Shown: piece after piece, positions 9,334 through 21,274 of the stretch
Numbering within the stretch: the stretch's first letter is position 1
Layout of the letters: each line of letters opens with the position of its first letter
Origin: Deinococcus aquaedulcis
GTDB taxonomy: Bacteria; Deinococcota; Deinococci; Deinococcales; Deinococcaceae
Reading direction: 5' to 3'
Length of the DNA stretch: 64,000 nucleotides
Assembly: GCF_019693445.1 (NCBI RefSeq)
Contig: NZ_JAHRBL010000002.1
Span: forward strand, 124,001-188,000
Made by a program: the position numbers and the translations under genes
The notes under the pieces: model-generated
The model's database searches: none
What the model was told of the DNA's origin: nothing
Seen by the model: the letters and a program-made list of their open reading frames with translations, nothing else

Positions 9334-10034
9334 TTATAGCCCCAGCGCCGCAATGGCACCCAGCAGCGCCACCGGGGCGGTTTCGGCGCGCAGGATGCGG
9401 GGCCCCAGGGTCACGGTGTGGGCGCCGCGTGCGCTCAGGGCGGCCACCTCGGCGTCAGTCAGGCCGCCTTCGGGGCCGGTGATGACGGTCAAAGGCGCGT
9501 GCCACGCCACCACCTCGGCCACGCGCGCGGCGGCGCCCGGCTGCGCCACCAGCACCTGCCCGGCCGGCTGAAAAGCGGCCAGGGGCACTGGGGCCAGCAC
9601 CGGGGGCACCACCGCGCGGCGCGACTGCTTGCTGGCCTCCTGCGCCACGCGGTTCAGGCGCTTGAGCTTCTGCGGCCCAATGTCGCGCACATCGGCGCGG
9701 GCAGTGACCAGCAGCTGCACCTGTGCCACGCCCAGTTCGGTGGCGGCGCGCACCACATCCGCCAGTTTGTCGCCCTTCAGCAAGGCGGCGCCCAGCGTAA
9801 GGGGAAAGGGCGTTTCGGCCGCGCCGCTGACCGGTTCGCCCAGGGTCAGTACCGCGCGGGCCTCGTCCAGTTCGGCCAGGATGGCGCGCGCCTCGTGGCC
9901 CTGGCCGTCAAACACCCGCACCTCGTCGCCGGCGCGCAGGCGCAGCACATGCAGGTGCCGGGCCTCACCGGGGCCCAGGACCATCGTGGGCACCAGGGCG
10001 TTCACCCGCAGGCGGTGGCGGGGCAGGCCGGCGC

Positions 10035-10038
<4 letters not shown>
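9334..10038 (-). CDS. rsmE: 16S rRNA (uracil-1498-N3)-methyltransferase
   Basis: This SPOUT-family methyltransferase modifies U1498 of 16S rRNA with SAM. The 234-residue protein has an N-terminal PUA-like part ([24 protein letters not shown] at about 21-44) and a C-terminal knotted domain with [10 protein letters not shown] near 188 and [11 protein letters not shown] near 212, the SAM-knot signatures. GTG at 10038 is chosen because it overlaps the TGA of prmA (GTGA), giving a prmA-rsmE operon of two translation-apparatus methyltransferases, a pairing found in many bacteria. A longer frame to 10068 lies inside prmA and is unlikely. Confidence 0.93.
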
Positions 10039-10847
<809 letters not shown>

Positions 10848-10927
10848 CGCCCCGCAGTGTACCTGCGCCCCGCACGTCTGCACGCCGGGCCCCGGGCGGG
10901 GGAGGGGCCGCACCTATACTGACCGGG

Positions 10928-11719
10928 ATGAAGCTCGCCATTGTTGGAGTGGGAAAACTGGGTCTGGCCCTGCTGGAGGGGGTCACCGCGCGCGGCGTGC
11001 TGCCGGCTGCCGACATTGGCCTGCTGGACGCCAACGTGCCGCGTGCCCAGGAGATTGCCGCGCGCACCGGCGCCCGCGTGATCGCGCAGGCGGAACTGGG
11101 CCGCGCTGAGCGCATTCTGATCAGCCTGCAGCCGCGCGTATTTCCCGAAGCCGCCGAGTGGCTGGCGCAGGAAAACGCCGGGTACATTTCCACGATGGCC
11201 GGGGTAAACGTGGCTGCCCTGGCTCGGCGCCTGGGCACCAAGCGCGTGGTGCGGGTGATGCCCAACCTCGCTGCCACCATTGGCCTAAGTCAGACCGCCA
11301 TTGCCGGCCCGCGCGAGGCCGCCGACGCAGGCGATCTGGCCTTTGCCCGCACCCTGTTCGGCGCGGTGGGCGACACCTACGACCTCCCCGAGCACCTGTT
11401 CAACACCTTTACCGGCATGAGTGCCTCTGGCCCCGCCTACGCCGCCGTGGTGGCCGAGGCCCTGGCCGACGGCGGCGTGCGCATGGGCCTGCCCCGCCCG
11501 CTGGCCAACGAACTGGCCGCCAAGCTGCTGGTGGCGACCGGCGAACTGCTGCAGCGCCGCGCCCACCCGGGCCTGCTGAAAGACGAGGTGGCCAGCCCCG
11601 GCGGCACCACGATTGCCGGGCTGGCCGCCCTGGAAGCAGCGGGCGTGCGCGGCGGCCTGATTGAAGCGGTAGTGCAGGCCACCCGGCGCGGCAACGAACT
11701 GGGCCGCGATCAGGATTGA
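10928..11719 (+). CDS. proC: Pyrroline-5-carboxylate reductase
   Basis: This is the last step of proline synthesis, reducing P5C to proline with NAD(P)H. The 263-residue protein has the N-terminal nucleotide loop [12 protein letters not shown] (6-17) and the C-terminal family signature [14 protein letters not shown] near 222-235. Leaderless: TATACT ends 7 nt before the ATG. It catalyses the reverse of the proline dehydrogenase step encoded at 3-4 kb, so separate regulation would be needed to avoid a futile cycle; the operator at 4658 is one likely control. Confidence 0.95.
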   Translation: MKLAIVGVGKLGLALLEGVTARGVLPAADIGLLDANVPRAQEIAARTGARVIAQAELGRAERILISLQPRVFPEAAEWLAQENAGYISTMAGVNVAALARRLGTKRVVRVMPNLAATIGLSQTAIAGPREAADAGDLAFARTLFGAVGDTYDLPEHLFNTFTGMSASGPAYAAVVAEALADGGVRMGLPRPLANELAAKLLVATGELLQRRAHPGLLKDEVASPGGTTIAGLAALEAAGVRGGLIEAVVQATRRGNELGRDQD

Positions 11720-12119
11720 GGGCCGGGGAGGAGGGGCTGGAGGCGTGTGGCTCGGCCTCTTGCACGGCGTTGGCTTTGGGATGAGAGAGCTCACACGCTC
11801 TCCCGGAAACAGGACGCTGCCCTGAGCAGGCGCTTTGGGAGTCGCAGCTCTGGACGTTCGGCCAGTGGGGCGCAGAGGCTGTCGAGTCGTCGCGGAGCGT
11901 GAGGGAACCTGAACTCGGCTTCGCAGGCAGTGACCCAGTGCGTTAGCGCCGCTGAGCCCCATCGTTCGGGCAGAGCATCAAACGGGGGAGGGGCTCCTCG
12001 CAAATGAAGCTCCCTTGGCTGCCGTCGTCCCACCCCATCAACTCCCCGCCCGGCGTTTGCGTAGGACACCTTGTCTCGTTGCTTCGGCACGCCTTGCCGT
12101 GTCCTTCAGCCCTAGCATC
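11720..12119. other. 400-bp intergenic region after proC
   Basis: No convincing gene. A small inverted repeat GAGAG...CTCTC (about 11783-11800) may end proC transcription. A minus-strand frame at 11791-12090 encodes 99 Arg-rich residues but has no start signal or recognisable domain; the stretch looks like degenerate intergenic repeat DNA. Confidence 0.4.
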
Positions 12120-12133
12120 TGAAAGCGCTTTCA
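12120..12133. promoter_or_regulatory. LacI-type operator palindrome
   Basis: TGAAAGCGCTTTCA is a perfect 14-bp palindrome with the central CG typical of LacI/CcpA-like sites. It ends 2 nt upstream of the TACACT -10 box (12136-12141) that serves the regulator gene downstream, between the likely -35 and -10 positions, so binding would repress. Autoregulation by the adjacent LacI-type protein is the simplest reading. Confidence 0.8.
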
Positions 12134-12146
12134 TCTACACTGGCGT

Positions 12147-12197
12147 ATGGATCAAGCTGCGCCAGTGCGGCCCCACTCCTGGGGGCGGCGTCCATGA
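12147..12197 (+). CDS. Leaderless 16-codon upstream ORF coupled to the LacI-type gene
   Basis: TACACT ends 5 nt before an ATG that opens MDQAAPVRPHSWGRRP and ends at TGA 12195-12197. That TGA overlaps the ATG of the regulator (ATGA). Translation of the leaderless transcript must start here, so ribosomes would reach the regulator by termination-reinitiation. The peptide may have no function of its own. The alternative, that this is merely untranslated leader, cannot be excluded. Confidence 0.5.
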   Translation: MDQAAPVRPHSWGRRP

Positions 12198-13249
12198 CCC
12201 GTGCCGTTACCCTCACCGAAGTGGCGCGCGAGGCTGGGGTGTCGCCCAGCACGGTGTCGCGCATTCTGAACGGCACCGCCCGCGTGGGCGATGACAAGGC
12301 CACGCAGGTGCGCCGGGCCATTGAGAAACTGGGCTATACGCGCAACGCCTTCGCGCGCAGCCTCGCCACGGGCAGCTCCGGCATTATCGGGGTGCTGACG
12401 CCGGACATTGCCAGCCCCTTTTACAACGACGCCCTGAGCGGTATCGAGCGCGGCCTGATGGGCAGCGGGTACTCGCCCCTGATGATCAGCGGGCACTGGC
12501 GCACGGGCGAGGAGGAGCACGCCGTGGAACTGCTGCTGGGCCGCCGGGTGGAGGGCCTGATTCTGCTGGGCGGCCAACTGCCCGACGCCGAGATTCGGGC
12601 GGTGGCCGCGCAGGTGCCCGTGGGGGTGCTGGGGCGCGTGGTGGACCTGGAGGCCTGGGGCGGGGTGTCTATTGCGCTGGATCAGCGGCAGTCGGCGCGG
12701 GACCTCGTGACGTATCTGGTGGGGCGCGGGCACCGGGTAATCGGGCACATCAGCGGGCCGCCCGACCATGCCGACGCCCGCGAGCGGCTGGCCGGTTACC
12801 GCGAGGCGCTGGAGGACTGCGGCCTGCGCTTTCAGCCCTCACTGGTGGTGGCGGGCGACTTTCAGGAGTTGTCGGGGCTGATTGGGATGCAGCGCCTGTG
12901 GCAGCGTTGCCCCCGCCTGACCGCCGTGTTCTGCGCCAACGACCAGATGGCCTACGGCGCCCGGCTGGCGCTGCACCGCCTGGGCCTGCGCGTACCCGAG
13001 GACCTGTCGCTGATCGGCTTTGACGACCTGCCAGGCTCGGCGTACACCACGCCGCCGCTGTCTTCGGTGCGCCAGCCCATGGCCGAGATGGGCCGCTGGC
13101 TGGCACGCGCCGTGCTGGCCCGGCTGCGCGGCGAGGCCATCCCGCCCTTTACGCCGCGCCAGGAACTGATGCTGCGTGAGTCCGTGGCGACCCGCCGGGT
13201 GGGACCCGACCCCGCCCACCCCCCGCTGCGTCCAAAGCCGCTACCCTGA
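12194..13249 (+). CDS. LacI-family transcriptional regulator
   Basis: The 351-residue protein has the N-terminal LacI helix-turn-helix with TLTEVAREAGVSPSTVSRILNGTARV (residues 4-29) and hinge helix, then a periplasmic-binding-protein-like ligand domain (60-335: GIIGVLTPDIASPFYND, VFCANDQMAYGA, LSLIGFDDLPGS). This family senses sugars or nucleosides. No sugar genes adjoin it, so the regulon lies elsewhere. The start is fixed by the ATGA overlap with the short upstream ORF. The 14-bp palindrome upstream is probably its own operator. Its stop (13247-13249) overlaps the -10 box of the next gene. Confidence 0.93.
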   Translation: MTRAVTLTEVAREAGVSPSTVSRILNGTARVGDDKATQVRRAIEKLGYTRNAFARSLATGSSGIIGVLTPDIASPFYNDALSGIERGLMGSGYSPLMISGHWRTGEEEHAVELLLGRRVEGLILLGGQLPDAEIRAVAAQVPVGVLGRVVDLEAWGGVSIALDQRQSARDLVTYLVGRGHRVIGHISGPPDHADARERLAGYREALEDCGLRFQPSLVVAGDFQELSGLIGMQRLWQRCPRLTAVFCANDQMAYGARLALHRLGLRVPEDLSLIGFDDLPGSAYTTPPLSSVRQPMAEMGRWLARAVLARLRGEAIPPFTPRQELMLRESVATRRVGPDPAHPPLRPKPLP

Positions 13250-13255
13250 AGCCCG

Positions 13256-13810
13256 ATGATCGCCCTGCGCCCGGCCCACCTTCTTCTGTTGCTGCTGCCC
13301 CTGCCGCTGGCGGGCGCCCTGGCGGTGGACACCAGTTACTACCCCAAGCGCCCTGGCATGCGCTGGACCTACAGCAGCGGCGAAACCCAGGTGGTGGGCG
13401 CGCCCGTGGTGCACCGGGGCGTGTCGGTCACGCCGGTCAGCCACCAGTTCGGGCAGACGGTCTTTACCCAGGACCTGCTGGAGCACCGCGCCGACGGCAG
13501 CGTGTGGCTGCGCGGCGTGAACACCGGCGGCCGCCTCACGTGGTACACCCCACCCCTGAACATTTACCCCCCAGGGCCGCTGCGTCCGGGGCAGACCTGG
13601 ACGGGCGTGACGGCGGGGCTGCGCCAGCGCTCCACCGTGGTGGGGGTGGCGCCGCTGCGTACGTCGGCGGGGGCCTATAACACCCTGAAGATCCGCATTG
13701 AAACCGTGGCGGCGGGCAAGCTCAGCGTGCAGACCACCTACTTCGTGCCCACCGTGGGCGTGGTGCGCTATGAAACTGCCGACGGCAGCGTGATTGATCT
13801 GGTGAAATAG
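13256..13810 (+). CDS. Exported hypothetical protein
   Basis: The 184-residue protein has a clear signal peptide: MIALRPAHLLLLLLPLPLAG, then ALA before VDTSYYP at about residue 24. The mature part is beta-rich, with a repeated W/Y pattern (GMRWTYSS, GSVWLRGVN, GQTWTGV) and a C-terminal YFVPTVGVVRYETADGS, typical of small periplasmic beta-sandwich proteins. The family is not recognised. Leaderless: TACCCT (13242-13247) ends 8 nt before the ATG; this -10 box includes the stop codon of the LacI-type gene, so the two genes can be transcribed together or separately. Confidence 0.8.
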   Translation: MIALRPAHLLLLLLPLPLAGALAVDTSYYPKRPGMRWTYSSGETQVVGAPVVHRGVSVTPVSHQFGQTVFTQDLLEHRADGSVWLRGVNTGGRLTWYTPPLNIYPPGPLRPGQTWTGVTAGLRQRSTVVGVAPLRTSAGAYNTLKIRIETVAAGKLSVQTTYFVPTVGVVRYETADGSVIDLVK

Positions 13811-14051
13811 GACTGACACTGCCAGCGGTTCAAGTTCGCGGAAACGGCTGTGATGTAAAGACCGGCTGGGACGCTTTGGCTGCTTCCCTGTTGCAACCTC
13901 TATGGCGCAATTTTGCGAGGCTCAGGCAAGGGGTTAAGGCTAAAAAGCTGTGTTTATTGAGGCGGGCCTATTGAACTGTTGGACCTGCCCGCACCAGTGC
14001 TGTAGGCAGAGTCCGAGGGGTGTGTGCAGTGGCTGAATGCGGCTGGGGCCT
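13811..14051. other. Convergent intergenic region
   Basis: About 240 bases lie between two convergent genes. A 12-bp inverted repeat CGCAATTTTGCG is present near 13907-13918. No gene and no strong terminator were seen. Confidence 0.4.
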
Positions 14052-14702
14052 CTACTTTCGGCGGCGGGCGCGGTAGGTCAGCAGGGCGGCGTACATCTTG
14101 GTGCGCGCCTGGGCCCCGCGCCAGAAGCCCCGCTTCTTTTCCTTGACCACCTGGGCCACATGGGGCAGTTCCACATAGGCCCAGCGCGCGCCTGTGGCCT
14201 TCAGGTGCTGGGTGATGGCGGGTTCGGGCCAGCGTTCGGCCCCCAGGTCCGGCACGCCCAGCAGCCACGCGCGGCGGCAGGCGCGCTGGCCACTCAGGTG
14301 CGGGGTGAGCTTGTTGCCCCAGTCGGTCACGAAGCCCCCGCCCTCAAAAACGCCAATGCTCATGTCCAGTTCGCCGCTCAGCACCGGGGCGCACAGCCGC
14401 TGCAGGTGGGCCAGGGTCAGGCCGGTCAGGTCGGCGTCCAGCAGCACCACGGTGTCGGCGGTGGCGGCCTGCACGGCCGCGAGCAGCGCCGCGCCCTTGC
14501 CCGCGTTCTGGGGCAGGTCCACCACCTGCGCCCCAGCCTCACGGGCGGCCTGCGCGGTGCCGTCGGTGCTGCCGTCGGAGACCACGATCACCTGCGGGGT
14601 CAGTTCCAGCGCCACGCGCACCACCGTGCCCACCGTGTCGGCTTCGTTGAACGCGGGGATCAGCACAGCCAGGGCAGAGGCGGGTGGGGGGGACGCCAGC
14701 AT
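14052..14702 (-). CDS. Family 2 glycosyltransferase
   Basis: The 216-residue cytoplasmic GT-A enzyme has the nucleotide-sugar site VLIPAFNEADTVGTVV near 14-29, VVSDGSTDGTA near 42-52, and the metal-binding LLDADLTGL near 89-97. It resembles dolichyl-phosphate-mannose-synthase-like enzymes, but there is no C-terminal membrane helix; the tail is basic (TYRARRRK). Acceptor and product are unknown. ATG at 14702 is chosen over 14711 because TACCAT ends exactly 7 nt upstream, with the earlier ATG inside that box. Confidence 0.88.
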   Translation of the reverse strand: MLASPPPASALAVLIPAFNEADTVGTVVRVALELTPQVIVVSDGSTDGTAQAAREAGAQVVDLPQNAGKGAALLAAVQAATADTVVLLDADLTGLTLAHLQRLCAPVLSGELDMSIGVFEGGGFVTDWGNKLTPHLSGQRACRRAWLLGVPDLGAERWPEPAITQHLKATGARWAYVELPHVAQVVKEKKRGFWRGAQARTKMYAALLTYRARRRK

Positions 14703-14827
14703 GCCGATCATGGTAAGCGATGAACGGGAACCGGACGCAGCTGGGCGTATGGCGGGCCGTTAAGCCTAAGGCGGTGAAGCTCTGTTGGGCGTACTTGCCG
14801 GGTGCGGCTGTGGTTTCATCACTCGGG

Positions 14828-15328
14828 ATGTCGCCCTTCCTGTTCACGCAGGCTCGGTGCTGGGGACTGGCGCTGCTGCTGGGTGGAAGCGCGCTGGCGG
14901 TGCCGTCACCTGTGGCGTTCCAGAGCGCGGCGAACCCCGGCCCGGCCCCAGAGGCGCCTGATCTGCGGCTTGTGGCGCTGGCCTTCTCGCCCGTCACCCC
15001 AGGCAATGTGGGCGACCGGGTGCGGCTGTGGCTGGTCAACTGGGGGCCCGCCGCCCATAGGGTGGAGATCGGCTGTGACGCCCTGGTCTTGACGGTGACT
15101 GACCTGGCTACCGGGCGCGACGTGACCGCCGATGTCCCCGAGGCCTTGGCCTGCGCCCTGGGCCTCCCGGAGCTGGAGCTGATCCCCTTTCGTCCCGTGG
15201 CGGTAGGGCAGGGCTTTCTGCTGCCCGCGCTGGCGCACCTGCCTTCGGGCCTGTACCGCCTGACAGTGGTCTCCACGGGCCCGTCCGGCACGCTGAAGGC
15301 CGACACCATCCTTCAGTGGCGGCCCTGA
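14828..15328 (+). CDS. Exported hypothetical protein
   Basis: The 166-residue protein has a signal peptide (FTQARCWGLALLLGGSALA, cleavage after ALA near 24). The mature domain is beta-rich with GDRVRLWLVNWGPAAHRVEIGCDALVLTVTD-type strands (longest stretch about residues 62-92), reminiscent of intracellular-proteinase-inhibitor or BsuPI-like folds; this is only a structural impression. One cysteine pair (C84 and C109 approximately) could form a disulphide. No TANNNT box was found at a good distance, so the start is uncertain; a longer frame from 14720 exists but would bury the signal peptide. Confidence 0.65.
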   Translation: MSPFLFTQARCWGLALLLGGSALAVPSPVAFQSAANPGPAPEAPDLRLVALAFSPVTPGNVGDRVRLWLVNWGPAAHRVEIGCDALVLTVTDLATGRDVTADVPEALACALGLPELELIPFRPVAVGQGFLLPALAHLPSGLYRLTVVSTGPSGTLKADTILQWRP

Positions 15329-15339
15329 AGTGCAGTAGC

Positions 15340-15500
15340 CCCTTTCATACGGACTGCCGTCCATCTCCGGAACATTCAGTTCTTTTCTGGATGTTCCTTC
15401 AATTCCCGAAGATCCGTTTTCTTTCTTTCTCCCTCTGCTGCGCAGCTGGGTCAGTCCGGGCGGAAACATTCCACAACGTCTTATGGAATGTTTCGGAAGT
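15340..15500. repeat. Modular palindromic repeat, copy A
   Basis: The block begins TTTCATACGGACTGCCGTCC, has a core CTCTGCTGCGCAGCT (about 15433-15447), and carries two hairpins with related arms: GGAACAT/ATGTTCC (about 15368-15396) and GAAACATTCCA/TGGAATGTTTC (15463-15494, perfect 11-bp stem). A second copy at 22167-22300 shares the core and the ATACGGAYT start but not the arm sequence. The distal hairpin may also terminate the genes that converge here. Confidence 0.6.
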
Positions 15501-15504
15501 CGTC

Positions 15505-17289
15505 TCAGTGGGGCTGTTCGGCGCTAGCCGCCAGACGGAGGGTGGGCACCACCTCGTCGTTGCCAGCGGTGGCGGCCAGCCATGAGCCGTGGCGCACGAG
15601 CAGCAGGTGCAGTTCGGGAACGCGCACCACCAGCAGGTCGTGCAGGATCATGGGGGCCAGGCCCGGCAGGACCACCACCAGTTCGCCCTTGTAATCCTGG
15701 CGCAGGGTCACGGCGCGCCCGCCCGCTTCCAGGGTCAGCGGGTCGTCGCCCAGCTGCACGCTGAGGAAGGTGCCGGGGCTCAGTTCAAAGCGCTCGCCGC
15801 TGCGCGGATCGGGCAGGGGTTCGGGGCGGTGTAGCGCAGCGTGCAGGGCGCCGTGTAGGCGCTCGGCGGCCAGGGGGTGCAGGCCCAGGTGGGCGGCGGC
15901 CTCGGCAAAGGCCCCCGCCGCCTGGGCTGGGTCGCTGCGTTCCAGGCGCGCCGACAGGGTCTCTACGCCCTTGCGCGCAAAGGCCAGCAGCACATCGGGC
16001 GTGGCGGCGTGGTACTTCTGGGCGCTGTCAGGCCCCAGGGTCTCCAGGTTCAGGGGCCCGCCGCGCAGCAACTGGGCAGCGGCGCGGGCCAGCCGCAGAT
16101 AGGCGAAGGCCTCCTGGCTGTCCAGCAGCAGCGACACGGCGCGCGCCAGCGAGGCGCGGCGGCCCAGTTCGGCGGCGGCGTGGCTGTCCACATGCAGCAG
16201 CAGGTACGCGCCGCTCAGAAAGAGGCGCAGGTGGGTGCCGGGCAGACTCAGCGTCTGGGTGCGGTCCAGGGGTCCCAGTGCCGGGCGCAGCAGCGCCACC
16301 TGGCCCCCCACCTGCAGCTGCCAGTTGGGCCCAATGGGCTGCCAGCGCAGGTCCAGGCCGCGCCAGTGGGCCGCCTGGGCTCCGCGCAGATGAATGATCA
16401 GTTTGTCGGCGCCGTCGTCGGGCACGCGCATGGCGTTGGTGGGGTGCTGGGCGTACAGCACACTGCCGTGCGGCACGGCGCCCAGGGCCCGCTGAGGGGC
16501 GCTGTCCAGCAGCGGTTCCAATTGCTCGGCCACCTCGCGCGCCGCCACCCGGATCACCGAGCGCTCGCGGGGGTCGCGCGGCATGGGGTACTCGGCCTTG
16601 AGTGCCCGGATCAGGGCGTCTTTGGCTTCAGCCGAAAGGGGCTCGCGCTCGGCGGCGGCAATGCGCGCGGCCAGCACGTCCTCGTCGGGGTGGCGCGGAA
16701 AGGGCTCGGCCTGCACCTGCGAGAGCGCCGCGCGCACCTGCACCCGGCCGGCCTCGGTGTACAGCAGGGTGCCCAGGGCGCGGGCGATGGCCTGGTTTAC
16801 CTCCGGGTCGTGCAGGTCCATCAGGGGGTCGTTGGCTTCGGGGACTGGCACCGGCTGGGCGGTGCCCGCGCGCTCGGCGTTTTCCACCACCGCGTACAGC
16901 ACCCGCAGGCGCTGCAGCGTGGCGTCGCGCTGCCAGTGTGCGGCCAGCTCCTGCAGGCGCTGCGTGGCGCGGTGGTGCCACAGCAGGGTCTGCAGTTCGT
17001 CCCAGGCCAGCGCCTCTTCAGAGGCGGCGGTGACGGGCGCTTCCCAGACCGGGTGGGCCTGCGGGGCCGGGCGGCCCCGGTGCAGGTTGGGCGCGCGGCC
17101 ATTGGTGCCGCCCCGGAACAGGCGGTCGGTTTCCATCAGGCGCCGCAGCAGGGCCGGTTCCAGCGGCGCCGAGAGCAGTTCCTCGCGCAGTTCGGCCACC
17201 GAGCGGCGGCCCCCGCGTGGCGTGCGCCCTTCTAACAGGTCCGTCACCTTGTATTCAAACAGTTCAACCAGTTCGGCCCAGTGGTTCAC
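15505..17289 (-). CDS. Large conserved-looking protein of unknown function, divergent from the Ser/Thr kinase
   Basis: The 594-residue protein is not recognised. There is no signal peptide or membrane helix. Roughly residues 1-230 are helical and Arg/Glu/Ala-rich (MDLHDPEVNQAIARALG, AKDALIRALKAEYP). The middle (about 270-400) and the last 80 residues are beta-rich (PGTHLRLFLSGAYLLLHVD; GELVVVLPGLAPMILHDL). The GTG at 17289 is chosen because GAGGTG lies 4 nt upstream. It is transcribed away from the membrane Ser/Thr kinase, with under 200 bp between them, so the two may share regulation; a role as partner or substrate is speculation. Confidence 0.8.
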   Translation of the reverse strand: MNHWAELVELFEYKVTDLLEGRTPRGGRRSVAELREELLSAPLEPALLRRLMETDRLFRGGTNGRAPNLHRGRPAPQAHPVWEAPVTAASEEALAWDELQTLLWHHRATQRLQELAAHWQRDATLQRLRVLYAVVENAERAGTAQPVPVPEANDPLMDLHDPEVNQAIARALGTLLYTEAGRVQVRAALSQVQAEPFPRHPDEDVLAARIAAAEREPLSAEAKDALIRALKAEYPMPRDPRERSVIRVAAREVAEQLEPLLDSAPQRALGAVPHGSVLYAQHPTNAMRVPDDGADKLIIHLRGAQAAHWRGLDLRWQPIGPNWQLQVGGQVALLRPALGPLDRTQTLSLPGTHLRLFLSGAYLLLHVDSHAAAELGRRASLARAVSLLLDSQEAFAYLRLARAAAQLLRGGPLNLETLGPDSAQKYHAATPDVLLAFARKGVETLSARLERSDPAQAAGAFAEAAAHLGLHPLAAERLHGALHAALHRPEPLPDPRSGERFELSPGTFLSVQLGDDPLTLEAGGRAVTLRQDYKGELVVVLPGLAPMILHDLLVVRVPELHLLLVRHGSWLAATAGNDEVVPTLRLAASAEQPH

Positions 17290-17479
17290 AGCGCACCTCG
17301 CAGCGGGCGGGGGGGACAAAGGAGGCAGGGCGGCCACGTCCCGCTGCCGGGGCGCGGCGCCTGGGCGCAGGAATCAGGGCAGGGGGGGCGCGGCATCCCC
17401 TTCAGTATGCCGCCTTGGCCGGGGCCGACAAGGTTCGCCCATGTAAGTTCTCCGCAAGGGCCGCCCTGTATAACTGAGG

Positions 17480-17523
17480 ATGATGAAGCCGACCCTTCAA
17501 CTTCCCCCGCCCGGCGGCGCGGC

Positions 17524-17527
<4 letters not shown>
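17480..17527 (+). CDS. 15-codon upstream ORF coupled to the Ser/Thr kinase gene
   Basis: ATGATGAAG opens MMKPTLQLPPPGGAA and ends at TGA 17525-17527, which overlaps the GTG of the kinase gene (GTGA). TATAAC (17469-17474) lies 5 nt upstream of the ATG and is a reasonable -10 box, so the transcript could be leaderless. The arrangement repeats that of the LacI-type and ftsY genes. Confidence 0.45.
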
Positions 17528-19608
<2,081 letters not shown>

Positions 19609-19620
19609 GCCGGTGATCCT

Positions 19621-19893
19621 GTGCCGCTGCCCCGCCTGACCCTGTACCACCGCCCCGGCTGCCACCTGTGCGAACTGGCGGCGCAGGGCCTGGATGCCCT
19701 GGGCTTTGCCTACGACGCGGTGGATGTGGACGGGGACCCGGCTCTGCGCGCCCGCCACGGTGACGATGTGCCGGTCCTGGCCTGCGGTGAGCGCGTGCTG
19801 GGCAAGGGGGCCTTCAGCCGCGCCCGGCTGGGTGGCATCAAACTGCTGCTGCTCAGAGAGGCACAGGGGACTGGATCAGCTCCGCCGCCCTGA
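19621..19893 (+). CDS. Glutaredoxin-like / DUF836 thiol protein
   Basis: This 90-residue thioredoxin-fold protein starts LTLYHRPGCHLCELAAQGL, with a CHLC redox pair at 15-18 and the ending DVPVLACGERVLGKGAFSRARL, where DVPVL supplies the cis-proline. It fits the glutaredoxin-related DUF836 family: disulphide exchange in the cytoplasm, partner unknown. The GTG start is 12 nt after the kinase stop, so both are probably cotranscribed; a strong terminator follows. Confidence 0.88.
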   Translation: MPLPRLTLYHRPGCHLCELAAQGLDALGFAYDAVDVDGDPALRARHGDDVPVLACGERVLGKGAFSRARLGGIKLLLLREAQGTGSAPPP

Positions 19894-19903
19894 AACTGAA
19901 TGA

Positions 19904-19933
19904 CGCCCCGCTACGTCCAGCGGGGCGTTGTTT
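19904..19933 (+). terminator. Rho-independent terminator after the glutaredoxin-like gene
   Basis: CGCCCCGCT and AGCGGGGCG form a perfect 9-bp GC-rich stem with a 6-nt loop, followed by TTGTTT. It begins 10 nt after the stop codon and isolates ftsY from the kinase operon. Confidence 0.88.
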
Positions 19934-20033
19934 CTGTCTCGCTCGCCAGACCCGAACAGGTGCCACGCGGTGGAGAGTCTCTCTGCGCCGCTTCCGGGCC
20001 TTTTGCTCGCGGGCTGGGCGCTATGGTGGGGCC

Positions 20034-20068
20034 ATGACCAAGACCGCCTCTTTCCCCGGGGTCCACGC

Positions 20069-20072
<4 letters not shown>
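20034..20072 (+). CDS. Leaderless 12-codon upstream ORF coupled to ftsY
   Basis: TATGGT (20022-20027) ends 6 nt before an ATG that opens MTKTASFPGVHA and ends at TGA 20070-20072. The TGA overlaps the GTG of ftsY (GTGA). A ribosome loading on the leaderless mRNA would translate this peptide first and re-start at ftsY. Confidence 0.55.
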
Positions 20073-21025
<953 letters not shown>

Positions 21026-21057
21026 GCCGGGTGCCGTGGCCCCACGGCCAGCAGCTA

Positions 21058-21120
21058 CAACCCCAGGAGAAGACAGCGGCGCCGACGAAAGAGAGGCGCC
21101 GCTCCCTGGTCTTGGGGTGG
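21058..21120 (+). terminator. Long hairpin after ftsY
   Basis: The perfect 9-bp stem AGCGGCGCC/GGCGCCGCT (near 21080-21110) is extended imperfectly by CAACCCCAG.../...CTTGGGGTTG-like arms. There is no T tract, so it may act as a Rho-independent or processing signal at the end of ftsY; the role is uncertain. Confidence 0.45.
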
Positions 21121-21274
21121 AACAGGCGCGGAAGGTTGGCGTGCCAGACAGTCAACTGCAGAGGGGCGAGTGGGCAAGCTGGCGGAAAGCTTGGCGGCTG
21201 GATCGTCCCCGATTCCGCTGCCTCTCTCCATGTAGGGCTCATATCGGGGCGGCCTGGGCGGGCCACACTCGGGC

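Noticed and set aside
11791..12090. A 99-codon minus-strand frame after proC
   Set aside because: No ribosome site or TANNNT box before its ATG, Arg/Pro-rich, and it covers what looks like repeat DNA.
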